Shown here piece after piece: positions 36,422-45,359 of a stretch of 64,000 bases of DNA. Each line of letters begins with the position of its first letter. Position 1 is the first letter of the stretch. The position numbers and the translations under genes are program-made. The stretch is taken from assembly GCF_947648125.1 (NCBI RefSeq), contig NZ_CANSMR010000027.1, positions 1 to 64,000 of the forward strand, given 5' to 3'. The notes beneath the pieces are model-generated. The model saw nothing but the letters and a program-made list of their open reading frames with translations. It searched no databases and had not been told where the DNA came from. This stretch comes from an uncultured Bradyrhizobium sp. Lineage in GTDB: Bacteria > Pseudomonadota > Alphaproteobacteria > Rhizobiales > Xanthobacteraceae.

Positions 36422-36437
36422 TGGCACGCAAATTGCT
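36422..36437 (+). promoter_or_regulatory. sigma-54 (-24/-12) promoter of narK
   Basis: TGGCAC-N5-TTGCT matches the RpoN consensus exactly with the correct spacing (GG at 36423-36424, GC at 36435-36436), 132 bp upstream of the narK ATG. It predicts nitrogen control, probably through NtrC. I found no unambiguous NtrC site in the 637-base gap 35932-36568, which holds no other gene. Confidence 0.75.
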
Positions 36438-36568
36438 GACCTGAACTCTTGACGGAGTGCGTCTCAACGGCGAGCGCGCTTACGCATTCACCCACATTCG
36501 ATTTATCTGCGCCCGAGAGAGTCGCACGTCAGCGGCCATCTCCGCCGCATCACCGCGAGACGCTTGCG

Positions 36569-37828
36569 ATGAAGCTAGCCGAGTTCAAGAAGGCAGGTCA
36601 CTGGCCGACCCTGCTCGCCGCGTTCCTGTACTTCGACATCAGTTTCATGGCGTGGGTCGCGCTCGGACCGCTGATCGTCTACATCGCGCGCGACATGAAT
36701 CTGGCGGTCAACGAGAAGTTCACCCTGGTCGCCATTCCCGTGCTCGCCGGCGCGCTGTTGCGCGTGCCGATGGGCATTCTCGCCGACATCATCGGCGCCA
36801 AGCGCACCGGCATCATCGCCCAGCTCGTCGTGATCGCCGCAACCGCATCGGTGTGGCATTTCGGGCTGACCAGCAAGCTCGCAATCGAGCTGTTCGGGCT
36901 TGCGCTCGGCGTCGGCGGCGCCTCGTTCGCGGTCGCCCTGCCCCAGGCCAGCCGCTGGTACCCGCCGCAATACCAGGGCGTGGTCATGGGGATCGCCGGA
37001 GCCGGCAACATGGGCGTCGTGCTCGACACGCTGCTGGCGCCGTCGATCGCCGAACATTGGGGCTGGCAGGCCGTGTTCGGCTGCCTCTTGGTTCCGATGC
37101 TGATGGTGCTCGCCTATTATGCCGTCGCGGCCAAGGACGCGCCGGGCGAGCGCAAGAAGATCTCGCTGCAGGCCTACGGCGCGCTGCTGAAGGATTCCGA
37201 CAGCCGCTGGTTCATGTTCTTCTACTTCATCACCTTCGGCGGCTTCGTCGGCCTCGCCAACGCGCTGCCACTCTATTTCACCGTGCAGTATCACGTCTCG
37301 GGCGTGGCAGCCGGCATGCTGGTCGCGCTGATCGTCGCGTTCGGTTCGGGCTTCCGCCCGGTCGGCGGCATGATCGCCGACCGCATCGGCGGCATTCGTT
37401 CGCTGTCGATCCTGTTCGGCGTGGTCGTCGCCGCCTATCTCGTCATCGCCTTCATGCCGGAGGGCCCGACCGCGCCGGCCGCGGGCGGCTGGGCGTTGAC
37501 CGAGCTGCCGCGCATCGCCTGGATCTCGGTGCTGCTGTTCTCGATCGGCGTGCTGGCGCTCGGCATGGGCAATGGCGCGGTGTTCCAGCTGATCCCGCTG
37601 CGCTTCCGCCACGAGATCGGCCTGATGACCGGGCTGGTCGGCTGCGCCGGCGGCATCGGCGGCTTCTTCCTCGCCCAGACGCTTGGCTTCGCCAAGGGCA
37701 TGACCGGCGGTTTCGGCGCCGGCTTCCTGTTCTTCGGCGCGCTGGCGTTGCTTGGCTTCATCGGACTTGCCATGGTCAAGGTCCGCTGGCGCACCACCTG
37801 GGGCGCGGTGTCGGGAGCGCGTGTCTAA
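36569..37828 (+). CDS. narK: nitrate/nitrite transporter, MFS (NarK/NasA family)
   Basis: An inner-membrane transporter of 419 residues and about twelve helices that imports nitrate. The nitrate signature AVALPQASRWYPPQYQG (about 125-141, with the NarK-type GNMGVVLDTLLAPS following) and the second half FGSGFRPVGGMIADR are visible. The ATG at 36569 gives MKLAEFKKAGHWPTLLAAFL; the extra 40 residues of the longer frame lie in the promoter region. It is divergent from nirB and followed 30 bp later by the kinase/phosphatase. Confidence 0.93.
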   Translation: MKLAEFKKAGHWPTLLAAFLYFDISFMAWVALGPLIVYIARDMNLAVNEKFTLVAIPVLAGALLRVPMGILADIIGAKRTGIIAQLVVIAATASVWHFGLTSKLAIELFGLALGVGGASFAVALPQASRWYPPQYQGVVMGIAGAGNMGVVLDTLLAPSIAEHWGWQAVFGCLLVPMLMVLAYYAVAAKDAPGERKKISLQAYGALLKDSDSRWFMFFYFITFGGFVGLANALPLYFTVQYHVSGVAAGMLVALIVAFGSGFRPVGGMIADRIGGIRSLSILFGVVVAAYLVIAFMPEGPTAPAAGGWALTELPRIAWISVLLFSIGVLALGMGNGAVFQLIPLRFRHEIGLMTGLVGCAGGIGGFFLAQTLGFAKGMTGGFGAGFLFFGALALLGFIGLAMVKVRWRTTWGAVSGARV

Positions 37829-37858
37829 CGGCCCGCTCCGAAAAGGACGGGTTCGGAC

Positions 37859-39586
37859 GTGGCGAACGGCGCGCAACGACATTTGCAACGAGACCTGCAA
37901 AGGGATCTCGGCGTTCGTGTCGGCTTCGCCAGCGAGACCGGCAAGCGCGCCGCCAATGAGGACTATGTCGCGGCCTGCCTGGGCCAGCCGGGCACGCTGC
38001 ACCGCGATGTCGTGGCCGCGGTCGCCGACGGCGTCGGCGGCCACAAAGGCGGGCGCGAAGCCGCGGAAGTCGCGGTCCGCAGCTTCATCGACGCCTATTA
38101 TTCGTTGCCCGAGACGCTCGGCGTCCGCCGCCGCGCCGCGCGGGCGCTGGAAGCCGCCAACAGCTGGATCCATGGCCAGGGCCGCGTCGATGCCGCGCGC
38201 AGCGGCATGGCCTGCGCGTTCTCCTCCATCATCCTGTCGCGGCGGCAATGCCATGTGATCCATATCGGCGACACCCGCGCCTACCGCCTGAGCGACGGAC
38301 GGTTGGAGCGGTTGACGCAGGACCATATCGCCGGCCGCGGCGACCTCGCCCACATGCTCAACCGCGCCATCGGTTTCGAGGAGTTCGCCCGCTTCGATTA
38401 CACCTCCGTCGGGCTCCGGCAGCATGATCGTCTCGTGATCTGCAGCGACGGGGTTCACGGCGCGCTCGGCGATTCCCGCCTCCAGCAACTGCTGGAGGAA
38501 CGCACGCCGCCCGACGAATCGGCGCGCAGCATCGTCGATGCCGCGCTCGCGGCGGGCAGCAGCGACAACACGACCGCGCTGGTGCTCGACGTCGTCGACC
38601 TGCCGCCGGCGGATCGCGACGACCTGACCCACGCGATCGCGACCTTGCCGATTTTGGACTTGCCGGAGAGCGGCGACACGATCGACGATTTCGCGCTCCA
38701 CGACGTGCTGTCCGACGGACGCTACAGCCGCCTGTTCAAGGCCGTCGACAAGCGTGCCGGCCGCGAAGTCGTGCTGAAGTTTCCGCATCCGCGGGTCGCC
38801 AGCGAAGGCTCCTACCGCCTCGCCTTCGTGCGCGAGGCCTGGGTCGCCGCGCGCGTGCGAAGCCTCTGGATCGGCGAGATCATCGAGGTGCCGGCGGAGC
38901 GGCAGACCAGGCTCTATTCGGCGATGCCGCTCTACGAGGGCGAAACGCTGGAGCAGCGGCTCAACCACGCGCCGCGGCTGTCGCTCACCGAGGGCATCGC
39001 GATCGCCACCAAGCTGGTGCGCGCGGTCACGGCGCTGCACCGCGCCGGCATCATCCATCGCGACATCAAGCCCGACAACGTGATCCTGCTGAAAGACGGC
39101 GGATTGCGCCTGGTCGACCTCGGCGTCGCGCGCGTGCCGCTGCTGGAGGATTTTCCCGCCGAGGATATTCCGGGCACCGCGAGCTACATGGCGCCCGAAC
39201 TTTTCGGCGGCAAGGCCGGCGATGAGGCCTCCGACCTGTTCGCGCTCGGCGTCACCGTCTACCGCATGTTCACCGCGAACTATCCGTTCGGCGAGATCGA
39301 GCCGTTCTCGCGGCCACGGTTCGGCAAGCCGGCGCCGTTGTCACGTTACCGGCCGGACCTGCCGGCCTGGCTCGATGCCGTGATCGGCAAGGCGCTCAGC
39401 GTCGAGCCCGCGCAACGCTTCGGCGACGCCATCGAGTTCGCGCACGAACTGGAAAACGGCGCGACCTGGGCCGGCCCCGCCGTCACGACCCGCAAATCGC
39501 TGCACGACCGCGATCCCGTGACCTTCTGGAAGGTGCTGTGCGCGATCCTGGCCCTGATCATCGTGGTGCTGCTGGCGCGACATTAG
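37859..39586 (+). CDS. bifunctional PP2C phosphatase / Ser-Thr protein kinase, membrane anchored
   Basis: A 575-residue fusion starting at GTG. Residues ~20-245 are a PP2C phosphatase (ADGVGG 56-61, GDTRAY 137-142, CSDGV 195-199, SSDN 234-237). Residues ~278-530 are a protein kinase with Lys307 in VVLKFPHP, HRDIKPDN at 400-407 and DLG in place of DFG at 420-422; the Gly-rich loop is poorly conserved. A C-terminal helix (about 552-573) should anchor it to the inner membrane. It lies directly after narK, suggesting control of nitrate uptake or reduction by reversible phosphorylation. Similar narK-linked fusions occur in other proteobacteria, with no target known to me. Confidence 0.92.
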   Translation: MANGAQRHLQRDLQRDLGVRVGFASETGKRAANEDYVAACLGQPGTLHRDVVAAVADGVGGHKGGREAAEVAVRSFIDAYYSLPETLGVRRRAARALEAANSWIHGQGRVDAARSGMACAFSSIILSRRQCHVIHIGDTRAYRLSDGRLERLTQDHIAGRGDLAHMLNRAIGFEEFARFDYTSVGLRQHDRLVICSDGVHGALGDSRLQQLLEERTPPDESARSIVDAALAAGSSDNTTALVLDVVDLPPADRDDLTHAIATLPILDLPESGDTIDDFALHDVLSDGRYSRLFKAVDKRAGREVVLKFPHPRVASEGSYRLAFVREAWVAARVRSLWIGEIIEVPAERQTRLYSAMPLYEGETLEQRLNHAPRLSLTEGIAIATKLVRAVTALHRAGIIHRDIKPDNVILLKDGGLRLVDLGVARVPLLEDFPAEDIPGTASYMAPELFGGKAGDEASDLFALGVTVYRMFTANYPFGEIEPFSRPRFGKPAPLSRYRPDLPAWLDAVIGKALSVEPAQRFGDAIEFAHELENGATWAGPAVTTRKSLHDRDPVTFWKVLCAILALIIVVLLARH

Positions 39587-39677
39587 CGGGCTATTGAAGA
39601 GGTCTTCAATGGCGGCGACGAAGCTGACTTCACCGGGAAACTTCTTCAACTTCCTGCCAATGGCGCGAACGCAAACG

Positions 39678-40898
39678 TTACTGAGCTTTCGTTACAAACG
39701 GACAACCGCCTTCCGCGAGCGGCCGCCAGGCTTCGTCCGGCGAAATCGTGGCGATCACCTTTTCATAGTCCCAAGGCTCGCGCGATTCGGATGGCGATTT
39801 GGCCTGGACCAAATACATCGAACGCATCACCTGCCCGTCCTCGCGGATCTGTGCATTCTGTGTCATGAAATCGTTGACCGGAAGCTTGCGCATGGCGGCG
39901 GCAACGGCGCCGGGATCGTCGGTTCCGGCCGCCTGCACTGCCTTCAGATAGTGCATCACTCCACTGTAGACGCCGGCCTGGATCATGGTCGGTGCCTGCC
40001 CGTGCCGACGCGCCATAAAGCGATGACCGAAGGTCCGGGTTGCCTCGTTCTGGGTCCACGAAAACGACGTCGCGTAGATGATGCCCTGCGCCGCCTCGAG
40101 GCCGAGCGAATGCACGTCCGTGATCAACATCAGAAGAGCGACGATGTTCTGGTCGGCAGATTTTCCGATGCCGAACTCCGCAGCCTGCTTCAGGCTGTTG
40201 ACCGTATCGCCGCCCGCGTTCGCCAATGCGATAACTTTCGCCTTAGAGTTCTGTGCCTGAAGCAGGAACGACGAGAGGTCCGACGCGCCGAGCGGATGGC
40301 GAACCGAGCCGACGACCTTGCTTCCCGCGGTCGTGATGAAGCTCGATGCGTCACGCTCCAGCGCATGACCGAAGGCATAGTCCGCGGTCAGGAAGAACCA
40401 CGTATCCGAGCCCTTCTTGAGCATGGCCTTGGTGACGGCGGAGGCTTCAGCGTAGGTGCTGTAGGTGAAATGAAACCCATACGGCGAGCACTGCTTTCCG
40501 GTAAGATCGGAGCTGCCAGGCCCGGAAATCACAAAGATGCGCTTCTTCTCGCGGGTGATGCCCTGAATGGCCAGCGCCGTCGCGGAATTGCCGCCATCGG
40601 CAATCAGATCGACGCCGTTCTCGTCGATCCAACGACGCGCGATGCCGGAGGCGATATCCGGCTTGTTCTGATGATCGGCTGACATCAGCTCGATCTTCTT
40701 TCCGAGCACGGTCGGGCCGAAATCCTCGATCGCGAGGCGGGCCGCTTCCACCGAGCCCTCGCCCCCAAGATCGGAATAAAGGCCCGACATGTCGTTGATG
40801 ACGCCGATCCGCACCACGTCGCCGGACACCTGCGCGCGCCCGGACCCGACCGCAGCCAGGCACAAGACCGCCGCGAGCGCGGCCGCAATCGATCGCAT
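39678..40898 (-). CDS. ABC transporter substrate-binding protein, LivJ-like (solo)
   Basis: A 406-residue periplasmic binding protein with a signal peptide (MRSIAAALAAVLCLAAVGSGRA), followed by VVRIGVINDMSGLYSDLGGE. The start at 40898 follows GGGGAGG; the longer frame adds non-signal sequence. No permease or ATPase is nearby. It is paralogous to 9457-10662 along its length. It lies 35 bp downstream of an acyl-CoA dehydrogenase on the same strand, so the pair is probably co-transcribed and under the divergent IclR regulator. Confidence 0.92.
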   Translation of the reverse strand: MRSIAAALAAVLCLAAVGSGRAQVSGDVVRIGVINDMSGLYSDLGGEGSVEAARLAIEDFGPTVLGKKIELMSADHQNKPDIASGIARRWIDENGVDLIADGGNSATALAIQGITREKKRIFVISGPGSSDLTGKQCSPYGFHFTYSTYAEASAVTKAMLKKGSDTWFFLTADYAFGHALERDASSFITTAGSKVVGSVRHPLGASDLSSFLLQAQNSKAKVIALANAGGDTVNSLKQAAEFGIGKSADQNIVALLMLITDVHSLGLEAAQGIIYATSFSWTQNEATRTFGHRFMARRHGQAPTMIQAGVYSGVMHYLKAVQAAGTDDPGAVAAAMRKLPVNDFMTQNAQIREDGQVMRSMYLVQAKSPSESREPWDYEKVIATISPDEAWRPLAEGGCPFVTKAQ

Positions 40899-40933
40899 GG
40901 AACCTCCCCTCGATGTCTTTCGTTTTCTTATGG

Positions 40934-42709
40934 TCAGGCCGTCAGGGATCCGACCGCTTGACCGAATGTGACCGGCTCCTCGCTCAGCATCAGATCGATG
41001 GCTTCGCGCTCCCACGCGTCATCGGCCGGGGCCAGCGGATCCTTCGTCGACAGGCGATGCTCGAGCACAAAGCGCGATAGCAGCAGGCGCCGCGGATCGA
41101 CCTCCGGCTGGCACCCTTCCCAGGCCAGAACGATGGCCGATGCCACATGGTAGAGCGCGCCAGCCGCAAGACGTGCCGAGTGCTCCGACTGGCGATCGGC
41201 TGCCACCCGCCCGGCAAAGGCAATCGAGCGATCGAGCGCGACCCGGAGCCGCTCGCGGAACGGCTCGGGCAATACCTTCGCCTCCTCGAGGCGCGCCTGC
41301 AGCGCCGAGGCAAGCGCCCGGTGCGCGCCGCTCTTGCCAACGGCGCGCGAAATGATGTCGAGCGCGTTGATGTTGCTGGTGCCCTCCCAGAGCACGCCGA
41401 CATGGGCGTCGCGCACCAGCCGCGGCTGCACCCATTCCTCGATGTAGCCGTTGCCGCCGCGCACTTCCATCGCGCCGGTGGCGACCGGAATGTTGTCGCG
41501 GCAGGCGCGGTACTTCAAGAGCGGCGTCAGGATGCGCAGCAGCTCCTTCGCCTGCGCCGAGCCGGCATTGGCATCGTCCATCGCGCGCGCGGCCACCAGC
41601 ATCATCGACAGCGCCTGCTCGGTCGGCACGATCAGCTTCATCAGCTGACGGCGCAGCAGCGGGAAATCCATGACGCGCTGGCCGAACGCCACGCGCGACG
41701 AGGCGCTGACGACAGCTTCGTTGACACAGCGCCGCATCATCGCCGCAGCACGCACGCCGTGCGACAGGCGCGAGAGGTTGACCTGCTCCATCATCTGCTT
41801 GAGACCCTGCATGGGATCGCCGACCAGATAGGCAACCGCGTTGTCGAGCCGGATCTCGCCTGACGCCATCGATTTGGTGCCGAGCTTGTCCTTGAGACGG
41901 ACGATCCGGTAGCTGTTGCGCCGGCCGTCTTTCAGGCGGCGCGGCAGCGCGAACAGCGCGAGCCCCCTGGTGCCGTCGGGCGCGCCCTCCGGCCGCGCCA
42001 GCATCAGCGCGACGTCGGCATCGGCGTGGGAGCAGAACCATTTGTCGCCGGTCAGGCGCCAGACGTCGCCATCCCGGCGCGCAATGGTCTCGACGGCGCC
42101 GACGTCGGAGCCGCCGGCGCGCTCGGTCATGAACTGGGTGCCCTTCCACAGGCTCGCCATGTCGTCCGACAGCATCTTCGGCAGCAGATAGGCCTTGAGC
42201 TCATCCGAGCCGAACTTGCGGACCAGGTGCGTCGAGGTGTCGGTGACGCTGATCGGGCACATCAGCCCGAACTCGGACTGCACGAACAGATACTGAAACA
42301 CGTATTTGGCCACCGCCGGCAGCGGCCGGTCCATGCCGAGCACGCCGGCGCGATGGCTCATGGCGTGAAACTGAAAATCGCCGAAGGCGATCGCCTCCAT
42401 CTCCCGGTAGGCCGGATGATAGTCGATCCAGTCCTCGTCGCGGCCGTAGGCGTCCCTCGGATTGAGCACCGGTGCGTGCTTGTCGGCGATCCGTGCCAAT
42501 TGGTCGAGCCTGCCGCCCGCCAGTTCGCCGAGTCGCTTGAAGTGCGGCTCCAGCCGCTCGCGATCCTCGCGCGCCAGATAGAGCCCCAGAAGGCCGCAAA
42601 GTCCGCGATCGAGATCATAGAAGTTGAGGCCTGCGCAATCACGCGAGATGTGGCGGGCCGGATCGGCGGCATCGTTGGAGCTGCGAAGGTCGCGCGCGCT
42701 CATCTGCAT
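40934..42709 (-). CDS. acyl-CoA dehydrogenase (AidB-like, long form)
   Basis: A 591-residue flavoprotein of the acyl-CoA dehydrogenase superfamily, longer than the usual ~380-410. The long N terminus and FMTERAGGSDVGAVETIARR resemble the AidB/ACAD-type group. The FAD segments (GDKWFCSHADADVALML) and MEVRGGNGYIEEW, with a Glu near the catalytic position, are present. Its substrate is unknown. It is the first gene of the pair with the binding protein at 39678. Confidence 0.87.
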   Translation of the reverse strand: MQMSARDLRSSNDAADPARHISRDCAGLNFYDLDRGLCGLLGLYLAREDRERLEPHFKRLGELAGGRLDQLARIADKHAPVLNPRDAYGRDEDWIDYHPAYREMEAIAFGDFQFHAMSHRAGVLGMDRPLPAVAKYVFQYLFVQSEFGLMCPISVTDTSTHLVRKFGSDELKAYLLPKMLSDDMASLWKGTQFMTERAGGSDVGAVETIARRDGDVWRLTGDKWFCSHADADVALMLARPEGAPDGTRGLALFALPRRLKDGRRNSYRIVRLKDKLGTKSMASGEIRLDNAVAYLVGDPMQGLKQMMEQVNLSRLSHGVRAAAMMRRCVNEAVVSASSRVAFGQRVMDFPLLRRQLMKLIVPTEQALSMMLVAARAMDDANAGSAQAKELLRILTPLLKYRACRDNIPVATGAMEVRGGNGYIEEWVQPRLVRDAHVGVLWEGTSNINALDIISRAVGKSGAHRALASALQARLEEAKVLPEPFRERLRVALDRSIAFAGRVAADRQSEHSARLAAGALYHVASAIVLAWEGCQPEVDPRRLLLSRFVLEHRLSTKDPLAPADDAWEREAIDLMLSEEPVTFGQAVGSLTA

Positions 42710-42962
42710 CGAGGATCTCCTTGTTCGGGATGACGTCGCAGCAGCCTTGCCGGTGCGCGCGATGTCATCGCTCGGTGTTCAAACTTCGTCTGCAACATCG
42801 GGAACGATCGCGGCGATGTCTACCGGCGGAGCCACTTGCGAGAATAATTTCAGATACGTGGAGGAAATGCCGTCTGCTCGGGGATCGCACGCCAAGTCCT
42901 GCTGCACCGCGGAGCCTTGACCTCCACTGGTTTCGCTGCACATTCGACAGCAGAAGGCGACA

Positions 42963-43955
42963 ATGAATGTTGCAGCGCACCAGACTTGCGCTGCGTCCAA
43001 GGACACGAACGGCAAGATGAAGGGCGTTCGCACCGATACCCAGCCCCCGTCCCGGCGGGGCCGCAGGCGCATCGTCGCCGACCGCGTACGCCTGCAAGCG
43101 GACGATCCCGCGGCGATGGTGATCGAGGCTAACAGGCATGACGAGTTGTTTCGCGCCGCCGACGGCCGTCCCGATCCATCCGTCGTCAAGTCGGCGCATC
43201 GCGTGCTCCCCATCTTCGAGTATTTTGCCGAGATCGAACGGCCCGCGGCCATGACCGAGATCGCGCGCCGGCTGAACTATCCACCGTCCAGCACGTCGGC
43301 GCTGCTGAAGAGCCTCGTCGAGCTCGGCTATCTCGACCATGACCGGCAGGCGCGCAGCTACCGGCCGACGGTCCGCGTCGCCCTGCTCGGCGGCTGGCTC
43401 ACGAGCCAGACGCTGCCGGGGGCGACGCTCGATGCGATCACGCGCGAGCTGCATGAAGCGACGCGGCTGACGACCTTCGTGGTGGCGCGCAACCAGCTCT
43501 ACAGCCAGTATATCCGCGTGCTGCAGGGAACCACGCCTGTGCGCTACTATCTCGAGCCCGGCGCACGGCGGCTCCTGACCCACTCGACCCCGGGCCGGGT
43601 GTTTCTCAGCCTGATGAACGACGAGGATGCGCGGCGGATCGTGCAGCGGATCAATGCCGAGGAGGCGCCGTCATCCGCCGTCCGCTTCGGCGATATCCAG
43701 CATGCGCTGGCGACAATCCGGCGCCAAGGATTTGCCTACACGCGCGACATGGGCACGCCCGGCCTGAGCGCGATTGCGATGCGGCTGACCGAGGCCGACC
43801 AGACGCCGCCGCTTGTCATCACCGTTGCAGGCCCGAGCTCGATCGTCTCGGCGGAAGGCAAGGCGATCATCGGAAAGATGCGCGAGCTGGTCGAACGGCA
43901 GTCGCCCGGCCTGCTGCCGCAGATCGACATCGACGCGCCACCGATCGAGACCTGA
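42963..43955 (+). CDS. IclR-family transcriptional regulator
   Basis: A 330-residue regulator. The winged helix lies at about 75-135 (SAHRVLPIFEYFAEIERPAA, then PPSSTSALLKSLVELGYL), followed by an IclR effector domain. The N-terminal ~70 residues are basic and not typical, so the true start may be downstream, for example at MKGVRTDTQ (43017). It is divergent from the acyl-CoA dehydrogenase/binding-protein pair, which it probably controls. The 253-base spacer 42710-42962 shows no convincing operator. Confidence 0.87.
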   Translation: MNVAAHQTCAASKDTNGKMKGVRTDTQPPSRRGRRRIVADRVRLQADDPAAMVIEANRHDELFRAADGRPDPSVVKSAHRVLPIFEYFAEIERPAAMTEIARRLNYPPSSTSALLKSLVELGYLDHDRQARSYRPTVRVALLGGWLTSQTLPGATLDAITRELHEATRLTTFVVARNQLYSQYIRVLQGTTPVRYYLEPGARRLLTHSTPGRVFLSLMNDEDARRIVQRINAEEAPSSAVRFGDIQHALATIRRQGFAYTRDMGTPGLSAIAMRLTEADQTPPLVITVAGPSSIVSAEGKAIIGKMRELVERQSPGLLPQIDIDAPPIET

Positions 43956-43988
43956 GATCGGGCGGCTTAGCACCTGCGATTCCTCATC

Positions 43989-44077
43989 CGTCATGGCCGG
44001 GCTTGTCCCGGCCATCCACGTCTTCGTGCCTGATTGGAGCAAAGACGTGGATGCCCGGCACAAGGCCGGGCATGACG
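43989..44077. repeat. long inverted repeat (dispersed element, possible bidirectional terminator)
   Basis: Arms of about 37 bp, starting CGTCATGGCCGGG and ending CCGGGCATGACG, are near-perfect inverted copies around a ~16-base loop. Each arm contains a smaller hairpin. It lies between the convergent iclR and 44127 genes. Confidence 0.8.
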
Positions 44078-44126
44078 AGCAAACCAAAAGAGCCTGATTT
44101 TCGTTGACCGCATCTTCAGTCAAACT

Positions 44127-44753
44127 CTACGACCCCGCGCGGCGGATCGTGATCCGGGTCTCGTCGGTCATGTCCTTGAGCTCCTTGTTCGGCTCACGAT
44201 AGAGGTGACGCTCGATCTGGACGGTCCGGCCGTCGGTGGTCTTGCTGCAGGTCTCGTCGACGAATACGCCGCCGACCTCCTGCTTGTCGGCGCCCGGCTT
44301 CGCCTCCGCGCAGGTCCAGCCGTCCTCGCCGTAGCGCGACTTCGCCTGCAGGCCGAGCAGGAACGCCTTCTTGCGCAGATAGAGCCGCGCCTTCGGATCG
44401 GTCTCGATCGTCAGCGCCGCGATCCTGGCGTCCTTGTCGATCATCACGGTCAGGATCGCCGGATGGCCGCCGACCATGGTGCCTTCCCGCGCGGTCTCGC
44501 GGTCATACTCGAAGCGGATGCCGCGCAGCTGGTCTGGCCCGGCCGGGCAAGCCGCCCACTGCGCCCATTCCGCCAATCGGTGCGTCTTCTCTCCGACGCA
44601 GGTCAGGTTGATGTATCCCGCGTCGGGAACCTTGCCGATGTCCATGCCGACATTGATGTCGCGCAGGTCACCTGCCGTCGCCATCGCCGGCACGGCCACG
44701 GTGACCGACGCGGCGAAGACGAGCCCGCGGATTGCCGATCGCTGCTTGCTCAT
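44127..44753 (-). CDS. secreted protein of unknown function in the PQQ-dehydrogenase operon
   Basis: A 208-residue periplasmic protein with a signal peptide (about 1-27, ending MATAGD). The mature part contains four cysteines (LTCVGEK, AACPAGP, WTCAEA, ETCSKT), perhaps two disulfides. I do not recognise the family. Its ATG overlaps the cytochrome stop (ATGA), so it is probably made together with the cytochrome and may serve dehydrogenase assembly or electron transfer. Confidence 0.75.
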   Translation of the reverse strand: MSKQRSAIRGLVFAASVTVAVPAMATAGDLRDINVGMDIGKVPDAGYINLTCVGEKTHRLAEWAQWAACPAGPDQLRGIRFEYDRETAREGTMVGGHPAILTVMIDKDARIAALTIETDPKARLYLRKKAFLLGLQAKSRYGEDGWTCAEAKPGADKQEVGGVFVDETCSKTTDGRTVQIERHLYREPNKELKDMTDETRITIRRAGS

Positions 44754-45292
44754 GGCTTTGCCTTCTCGCTCTGGTCGGACGACGCGGCAGCGTGGCCGGC
44801 CTCCTTATAGATGTTACAGACGCGCGAGCCGTCGCCGAAGAAGGCGATGCATTCGTCATAGCTCGGCTCACCCTTGCCCTTGACGTGGGCGAGCACGTAA
44901 TCGGCGACGGCCTCGATCTCGTTCGGCCGCAGGAACACATTCGCCTCGGGCGGCATGCGGTCGGCGACATCCTGTCGGGTCATCTCGTAGCATTTCGTGG
45001 TGTCATAGGAGCCGCGCACGAAGAACGGCATGCCGGTGCCCGGCCGCCCGCACGTCACGGTCTCGATGATCTGCTCGCGCGTCAGCTCGGTCTTGCGCAG
45101 CGATAGCGCGTCGCCGCCATAACCGCCGCCGCCATTGCCGTGCCATTTGTGGCAGCCGACACAATTGCCGCGCTTGAACACCGCCTTGCCGGCGTCTGTA
45201 GGATCGCTCGCCGACTGTGCCTGCACCGCACTCACAAATCCCATCACGAGCGCGCAGCCGAGCCACGCGCCAACCAGCCATGTTTGTTTCAT
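44750..45292 (-). CDS. periplasmic c-type cytochrome
   Basis: A 180-residue exported protein with a signal peptide (about 1-25) and a single haem site CVGCHKWHG (residues ~37-45). A distal Met is available in the MPPEANVF segment. It lies 67 bp downstream of the PQQ alcohol dehydrogenase and probably accepts its electrons, as XoxG or the cytochrome c550 of ethanol oxidation does. Confidence 0.9.
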   Translation of the reverse strand: MKQTWLVGAWLGCALVMGFVSAVQAQSASDPTDAGKAVFKRGNCVGCHKWHGNGGGGYGGDALSLRKTELTREQIIETVTCGRPGTGMPFFVRGSYDTTKCYEMTRQDVADRMPPEANVFLRPNEIEAVADYVLAHVKGKGEPSYDECIAFFGDGSRVCNIYKEAGHAAASSDQSEKAKP

Positions 45293-45359
45293 TTGTTCTG
45301 TTTCTCTTGGCCAGATCGACGCGGGAGGCCTCTTACCGAAGCCTCCCGCGCCTACGACA

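Noticed and set aside
36575..39058. Minus-strand frame of 827 codons
   Set aside because: Antisense to narK and the kinase/phosphatase; the true genes have full motif sets on the plus strand.
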